Assembly (NCBI GenBank): GCA_017548075.1
Contig: JAFYNL010000064.1
Span: 1 to 36,450 of the forward strand
From: Bacteroidaceae bacterium
Lineage (GTDB): Bacteria; Bacteroidota; Bacteroidia; Bacteroidales; Bacteroidaceae
Length of the DNA stretch: 36,450 bases
Reading direction: 5' to 3'
Positions 31,794-36,450 of the stretch are shown here, piece by piece. The notes beneath the pieces are model-generated. The model worked only from the letters and a program-made list of their open reading frames with translations, made no database searches and was not told where the DNA came from. The position numbers and the translations under genes were made by a program. Position 1 is the first letter of the stretch; every line of letters starts with the position of its first letter.

Positions 31794-34151
31794 CTATTTC
31801 AACGAATCACATCCTTCAAAACAATCTTCTCCAATATGTCTGACATTATCTACATTAATTTTTTCTAGTTTTCCACAGTACCCAAATGCCGATTTACCAA
31901 TTCGCTTTACAGATAGTGGAATATTAATACTTGCTAAAGGAAGACAATAAAAAGCAAAGTCATCAATAGTTTCAACTTCGTTCGGAATATTTATTATATC
32001 ATCATTGTTAAAACAATATATTAACCTTTTCATATCACTTGTATAAAGTGTTCTGTCTATTATTTTGAATTGGGGACTTTTGCATTCAACTTCCATAAGA
32101 TTCTTATAGTGACAATAGTTTGGTTTTGCAAATGGGTTTATACCAATATGAGTAACATTGAGGGGTATTATTATTTTCTTCAAATTGGTATCTTTAAATG
32201 CAAAATCGCCTATATATTCTAGACTATCTGGCAAATCGACATTCTTTACGCTTGTATATTCAAATGCGTGGTCACCTATAGCTATTAGTTTATCTGGTAA
32301 TATCACTGGCTTTATAATCGCATATTGTATCATGCCGCTTTCTTCCTTGACAAAAGCTCTATTGCATATATATTTTACTCTTTTGTCAAGTACAATTTTA
32401 TTAATGGAATCAGGTGAGTAATTGTCAAACAAAGAAATAAAACATTCCATATCACCAGAATAAGTACCAGGTTTTTTGTCATCTATTACGGGATGTCCGT
32501 ATTCATCATAATGCATATGACGATATTCCCCCATTTCCTTTCCAGATAGTCTTTCTGCAAGTGTCCAGTCTTTGAATGATGTTGCAATATGCCAGTATTC
32601 TTTTATTGCATGATAGCATTTCATGTCCCAAACATATCGTGTTGGGATTTGAATAATTAACTCCTGTTTCCGACTTCCTACCCCGTGATCTCCCATTAAC
32701 ATTGAGGGGTTGGAGATTGTAACTTTCTTTTGTATATTAAATGTATGAGCTCCAATTTTTTTTATACTTTTGGGCAGGTATAACTCTTCTATTTTATCGC
32801 AGAATGAAAAAGCAAAAGATCCAATAACTTCTATATTATCGTTAAATTGTAAGGATTTTAATTTTTTACAATCTTGAAATGCGTAGTCCTCAATAATTTT
32901 GAGTTCCTTAGGCATTTTTAACTCTTGAAAGGAACATTCGTCGAATGCATATTCACCAATTCTAACGATTGTATTCGGTAATACGATATTATTTACTGAT
33001 GGGCAATTAAAAAAAGTTCTTTCGGGTATTTCTTTAATGTTATTTGGAAGGGTAATATATTTTAGACTAATACAGTTAGAGAAAACGGACTTCCCTAATT
33101 TTATATCATTTGTTTCAAAATGAACACTTTTTAAGTTATAACAATACCTAAATGCTTCATCTCCTATGTATTTTATATTTGGAGGAATAATCAATCTTTC
33201 AATACTTTGGATTCCTTCAAATGCAGATCCCATAATACATTCAACACTATCTGGGATAACAATAGTTTTTGATGAACACAAGCAATTATATATAACCTTT
33301 CCATCTGAGGAGAGCAGCAAGTTGTCGTTTATGATAAAATATGGGGAGTTACTTTTTATCTTTGTTACATGTGAAAACGCCTCTTTACCGATATGCTTTG
33401 TGTTTGTTGGAATACTTATTTCCAAAGGAATGCTTCTAAGTTTCCATTTCCCATGTATATGATAATACTCAAAATCTTCATCTGATAAATCTGTTAGTTC
33501 TTGTTTAAATGCTTTTTCACCTATTGTTATTAATTTGTCAGTTAAACCTACATATTCTAAATTTGGACAGTTATAAAACGCTGCGTTACCAATTTCTTCT
33601 ACATTTGTAAGAATGACCGTTTTTAAATTAATCTGGTTTGCAAATGCAGCATCTCTAATACTAGTTGTGCGTCGGTCAGAGACGAACGATTCTATTGGGG
33701 TAAAACAATGTATCAAACAATTCATTGTTTCGTTGTATAATAATCCTCTAAGTATCTTGAATTTTTTAGAGTTATTATTTATTTGGTATATTTCAGAGAA
33801 AGCAAAAGGATTTCCATATATTGTATCTAACGATTTGGGAAATGATATACTTGAAAAACGAGATTCTGTAAATGCATTAGCACCAATGACTTTTAATCCC
33901 TCTGGCAGAATAAGTTCTGGCAGAATACAGTTTGAATACAATTCATAACCTTTAAAGGCGTTTTCACATATTATTTCTGTGTTTGGATGAATTATAATCT
34001 TTGTCCAATGATTCTTAACATCATCCTTGTGGAGTGGATTTTTATATGATAAAAGTCGCTTATAATCTTTACTATAATAAAAACCATATTCATCACGAAT
34101 AGCTTCAGAAAAATCTATAGAATAAACTTCCGTCAATAACTTCGCTTTCAT
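31794..34151 (-). CDS. Large BspA-like LRR_5 protein without signal peptide
   Basis: 785 residues from ATG 34151 (a GTG at 34160 adds three). At least 20 LRR_5 repeats of the form LKxVxLPxxIxxIGxxAFxxC (for example LPNTIVRIGEYAFDECSF). Between blocks sit four similar turns of the type RLIYCFNN or KVIYNC following LLYNET/LLLSSDG/LYTSDMK. Most BspA family members have a signal peptide; this one begins MKAKLLTEVYSIDFSEAIRD with no hydrophobic core, so it should be cytoplasmic or carried by another route. It is A+T-rich, and its promoter lies inside nested inverted repeats (34199-34284). Confidence 0.85.
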   Translation of the reverse strand: MKAKLLTEVYSIDFSEAIRDEYGFYYSKDYKRLLSYKNPLHKDDVKNHWTKIIIHPNTEIICENAFKGYELYSNCILPELILPEGLKVIGANAFTESRFSSISFPKSLDTIYGNPFAFSEIYQINNNSKKFKILRGLLYNETMNCLIHCFTPIESFVSDRRTTSIRDAAFANQINLKTVILTNVEEIGNAAFYNCPNLEYVGLTDKLITIGEKAFKQELTDLSDEDFEYYHIHGKWKLRSIPLEISIPTNTKHIGKEAFSHVTKIKSNSPYFIINDNLLLSSDGKVIYNCLCSSKTIVIPDSVECIMGSAFEGIQSIERLIIPPNIKYIGDEAFRYCYNLKSVHFETNDIKLGKSVFSNCISLKYITLPNNIKEIPERTFFNCPSVNNIVLPNTIVRIGEYAFDECSFQELKMPKELKIIEDYAFQDCKKLKSLQFNDNIEVIGSFAFSFCDKIEELYLPKSIKKIGAHTFNIQKKVTISNPSMLMGDHGVGSRKQELIIQIPTRYVWDMKCYHAIKEYWHIATSFKDWTLAERLSGKEMGEYRHMHYDEYGHPVIDDKKPGTYSGDMECFISLFDNYSPDSINKIVLDKRVKYICNRAFVKEESGMIQYAIIKPVILPDKLIAIGDHAFEYTSVKNVDLPDSLEYIGDFAFKDTNLKKIIIPLNVTHIGINPFAKPNYCHYKNLMEVECKSPQFKIIDRTLYTSDMKRLIYCFNNDDIINIPNEVETIDDFAFYCLPLASINIPLSVKRIGKSAFGYCGKLEKINVDNVRHIGEDCFEGCDSLK

Positions 34152-34198
34152 AACATCCACTTTTTATTCGTAGAATTGAGACTCAAATAGATATAATA

Positions 34199-34284
34199 GT
34201 CATGCTTGTTATTGCAAAATTATGAAAAGTTGAGAGCATGACAAAATTAAATACCTGTTTTTTTTCATCTGCCCTCAACTTTTC
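34199..34284. promoter_or_regulatory. LRR promoter embedded in nested inverted repeats
   Basis: On the minus strand TTTG (34245-34242), 19 bases, TAATTTTG (34222-34215) forms a full Bacteroidota promoter, with transcription starting near 34208. GTCATGCT (34199-34206) and AGCATGAC (34235-34242) are perfect 8-bp arms flanking the -7 element. A second perfect 11-bp pair, GAAAAGTTGAG (34224-34234) and CTCAACTTTTC (34274-34284), overlaps it. The layout suggests an operator. No cognate regulator can be named. Confidence 0.55.
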
Positions 34285-34299
34285 TACCATCAGACCAAC

Positions 34300-34938
34300 T
34301 TAATCTTCATCAAAAAACTTCCCTGCGAGTGTTTCTATGTTTTTACTTAACCGAAACATAAAATTCTCGCGGCATCTACGCTCTTTTTTGAACATATTGA
34401 TTGTTCCCGCAGCATCTTCTTTAAATTTCATATGATTATCAATGTTGAAAGAATTCGCCATGGTTTTCACATCTAGGTTGTCTGTGCCGATGAGAGTGAA
34501 GGTCCAATTCTGCTTCTTCAACTTCTCAATAAGGTTTTGAACCATTTTTAATGTCCATTCATTAGAGCTATTTTCTTCTCCGTCGGTAATTATTGTAACC
34601 AGAACATGGTCGCCTTCGTTTATTTGGGAATTAACCTTTGACACCCCTTTTCCTATAGCATCATAAAGAGGAGTGCAGCCTCCTGGATTGTAATCCCCCC
34701 ATTTGAGATCATTTGTTTGGGATGCCAGAGCATTGTCGTAGTGCCATGAAGTATGATCTGAATCAAAAGTGAGAAGTGTCACTCGCTGCTCTTGGTCTGG
34801 GTACATTTCTTGCATTTTTCGTATTGTCTGCAGCGTCTCATTCATGCCTGTGAATGCTTGTTCGCGGATGATGGACATCGAACCGCTTTCGTCGACTATA
34901 ATAAGATTATAAACGACCTTGGATTTGTTTTCATTCAT
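34300..34938 (-). CDS. Cytoplasmic von Willebrand factor A domain protein
   Basis: 212 residues, no signal peptide or membrane segment. The metal-ion-dependent adhesion site is complete: DESGS at 16-20 (DxSxS), the Thr in GGCTPLYDAIG, and the Asp in ITDGEEN. The protein resembles the small vWA proteins (TerY-like) that occur in phage and tellurite-resistance-type clusters. The C-terminal 50 residues are basic (FKKERRCRENFMF). vWA proteins bind partners in a metal-dependent way. It is divergent from the sigma/A1S_2505 fusion and reads toward the LRR gene. Confidence 0.88.
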   Translation of the reverse strand: MNENKSKVVYNLIIVDESGSMSIIREQAFTGMNETLQTIRKMQEMYPDQEQRVTLLTFDSDHTSWHYDNALASQTNDLKWGDYNPGGCTPLYDAIGKGVSKVNSQINEGDHVLVTIITDGEENSSNEWTLKMVQNLIEKLKKQNWTFTLIGTDNLDVKTMANSFNIDNHMKFKEDAAGTINMFKKERRCRENFMFRLSKNIETLAGKFFDED

Positions 34939-35063
34939 AACTGTTTGTTTTTTAAGTGTTAGTACATTTTTTCGACATGTCTTTATTACTTTGAAGAAGA
35001 ATTTCAGGAAAAATTAAATCAGAAACCATTTTTTTTTATAATTTAGCACCCAAATAATACAAT

Positions 35064-36119
35064 ATGGCTCTTCAAAAATTAACAGACGATGAGATAATCG
35101 CAGGGTTTCGCAAAGGCGATTCTAGCATTATTAAAGAATATTTTTACGGTTATTGTAGAGTTGGTTACATGGTCTTTAACCAAAGATACCAGCTAAGCGA
35201 AAAGGAAAATCTGGACTTTATGTCATTGGCACACCAGTATGCACTCTATTTAATGGAGCATGACTGGAAACCATTGGAGGATCATTCTCCTAATGTAAGT
35301 CTAAGAACTTGGCTTATTAACGGATTTCGATTTATAGTCTTGGATGCACTTAAATGGTACAAAAAAGAATATGGCAGCATTACATTTGAAGACTATCTTT
35401 GTTCATTTGATTTGAAAAGTAACCTTCGCTTGCAATTCAATCGAATGATAGAGGATTTGTGCGAGAACATGCCTATGACTAGAGATGATAGATTCATCAT
35501 TGAAATGATAATCTTAAAAGGATATCAAGGCAAGGAGGTAGCAGATTTAATGGGGCAAACACCGGCATCTTTATCATTAAAATATAAACGAATAAAAAAA
35601 GATATAATATATCCATATTTTCGTGAAAACTTCGATATGGAATTAGATATGGAAATACATAAGGAAGAAGTATCAGGTGCGATAATCAGGAAGTCGACTA
35701 TCACTGAAGGAAGTGTTGATAATTACAGTGCAACGAGGTACAGGGAAGTACCAAGACGTTCCACACCAGAAAATATCACAGAACTTAGTCAAAACGAGAT
35801 ATTTGTTTTTGGAAGCAACCTCAAAGGACTTCATAGCGGAGGAGCTGCATACACAGCCTACCGCAAGTTCGGAGCCATTATGGGACAAGGAATTGGGTTG
35901 CAAGGTCAAAGTTATGCAATTCCAACAATGCAGGGCGGCGTAGAAACTATACGTCCATATGTTGATGAGTTTATACAGTTTGCTAAGGAGCACCCAAACT
36001 TGACTTTCCTTGTTACTCGTATTGGCTGCGGCATAGCAGGTTTCAGGGATGGAGATATCTCTCCTTTGTTTAAAAAGGCACATGATATTGAGAATGTTGT
36101 GTTGCCCCAAGGTTGGTAA
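35064..36119 (+). CDS. Sigma-70-like domain fused to an A1S_2505 (macrodomain-like) module
   Basis: 351 residues. Residues 5-105 resemble sigma-70 region 2 (LTDDEIIAGFRKGDSSIIKE; LRTWLINGFRFIVLDALKWY) and 140-182 region 4 (DRFIIEMIILKGYQGKEVAD; PASLSLKYKRIKKD). An acidic linker (190-237) leads to residues 238-351, which match the A1S_2505 phage non-structural family (IFVFGSNLKGLHSGGAA, GQGIGLQGQSYAIPT, VTRIGCGIAGF, DISPLF); its GSN and G-rich loop recall the ADP-ribose site of macrodomains. A single continuous frame shows no frameshift at the junction. No signal or membrane segment. A sigma factor whose activity is set by a nucleotide or ADP-ribose ligand is a hypothesis only. Confidence 0.82.
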   Translation: MALQKLTDDEIIAGFRKGDSSIIKEYFYGYCRVGYMVFNQRYQLSEKENLDFMSLAHQYALYLMEHDWKPLEDHSPNVSLRTWLINGFRFIVLDALKWYKKEYGSITFEDYLCSFDLKSNLRLQFNRMIEDLCENMPMTRDDRFIIEMIILKGYQGKEVADLMGQTPASLSLKYKRIKKDIIYPYFRENFDMELDMEIHKEEVSGAIIRKSTITEGSVDNYSATRYREVPRRSTPENITELSQNEIFVFGSNLKGLHSGGAAYTAYRKFGAIMGQGIGLQGQSYAIPTMQGGVETIRPYVDEFIQFAKEHPNLTFLVTRIGCGIAGFRDGDISPLFKKAHDIENVVLPQGW

Positions 36120-36314
36120 GAAGGCAATTATCCTAGAGTTATAAAAACACTCATCACTCGTCACCTGTGCTACCTAAATCGCTGAATCACAGCGAAATAC
36201 ATAGGTGATGAGTTGGTGATGAGTTAAAAACTTCTCGTCACCTCTATTATGGGCTAATAATCAATTGGTTAGAGGCAAGAAGTGATGAGTGACGAGTGTT
36301 TACCCAAATATTCT
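36120..36314. other. Gene-free region with a long imperfect inverted repeat
   Basis: Two arms of about 21 bases (36145-36165 and 36282-36302) pair with one mismatch and one G-T wobble, about 115 bases apart. Each arm is itself a 7-base tandem repeat (CACTCAT, CACTCGT on the left; GTGATGA, GTGACGA on the right). Between them are two 11-base copies of GTGATGAGTTR at 36205-36226. Convergent gene ends flank it, so termination is one possible role. Confidence 0.6.
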
Positions 36315-36450
36315 TTATTCTGCCTCTTCTGGATTCTCTGGCAGCAGATGGTCTTTGGCTTTTGACTTGGATATGATTGTGCGTCCGAGTTTGTTTTCCA
36401 GCTGGTTGCGAGCTGCTTTTGCCACGCTTCCACCTTCTTTAGCTACTCTG
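36315..36450 (-). CDS. DinD-like protein, C-terminal end (partial)
   Basis: The minus strand is open from the window edge to TAA at 36317-36315, coding for 44 residues (RVAKEGGSVAKAARNQLENK followed by LGRTIISKSKAKDHLLPENP and EEAE). The pattern AK.GG..A..AR..LE...G..V.SK.NAK is what I know from the C-terminus of DNA-damage-inducible protein D. The rest lies outside the window, so the BRO-type or other N-terminal domain cannot be checked. Confidence 0.6.
   Translation of the reverse strand, partial: RVAKEGGSVAKAARNQLENKLGRTIISKSKAKDHLLPENPEEAE

Overview
The window reads as a Bacteroidota chromosome segment, most likely order Bacteroidales and Prevotellaceae-like. The reasons are the many TAnnTTTG (-7) promoters with TTTG about 19-21 bases upstream, a TonB-dependent receptor operon with DUF5689 and DUF6359 lipoproteins, BspA-type leucine-rich repeats, C-terminal sorting-signal-like tails (LSG..., ING/KNGKK) and dockerin-type Ca-binding repeats. 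No tool was run; family names come from reading the translations.

Layout. 1-3043: four plus-strand exported proteins (a beta-barrel tail, a DUF4369-like lipoprotein, two unknowns). 3045-3600: a candidate structured RNA or terminator block, a 54-residue zinc-ribbon protein and tRNA-Ser(CGA). 3624-4795: the luxS and mtnN operon (activated methyl cycle, AI-2). 4901-6202: a metal-efflux permease with a C-terminal HMA domain. 6276-8346: a BlaI/M56 sensor pair. 8608-12180: a very large CotH-type secreted protein with dockerin- and cohesin-like modules. 12364-15361: a three-gene ATGA-coupled operon (beta-propeller, lipoprotein, SGNH hydrolase). 15441-18708: two paralogous dockerin proteins, one with a long LRR region. 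18992-19640: a MntA/HepT toxin-antitoxin pair. 19785-20020: helically phased 11- and 22-base repeats. 20058-27103: a five-gene minus-strand operon led by a TonB-dependent receptor, divergent from a secreted endonuclease/exonuclease/phosphatase (27275-28318). 28451-29449: class II fructose-bisphosphate aldolase. 29663-36119: an A+T-richer accessory block of unknown lipoproteins, a large BspA-like LRR protein without signal peptide, a cytoplasmic vWA protein and a sigma-factor/A1S_2505 fusion. 36315-36450: the 3' end of a DinD-like gene.

Most notable points: (1) a sigma-70-like protein fused to an A1S_2505 macrodomain-like module, divergent from a vWA gene and next to an LRR gene whose promoter lies inside nested inverted repeats; (2) at least six unrelated-sequence arrays that share a 7-base period, mostly intergenic and one inside the metal permease gene; (3) 11-base and 22-base arrays downstream of the receptor operon, the 22-base unit recurring downstream of the CotH gene; (4) a receptor, OB-fold lipoproteins and a secreted nuclease arranged like a nucleic-acid scavenging locus; (5) a dockerin-plus-terminator cassette duplicated between neighbouring genes, and a terminator hairpin with conserved apex and compensated stem at three places.
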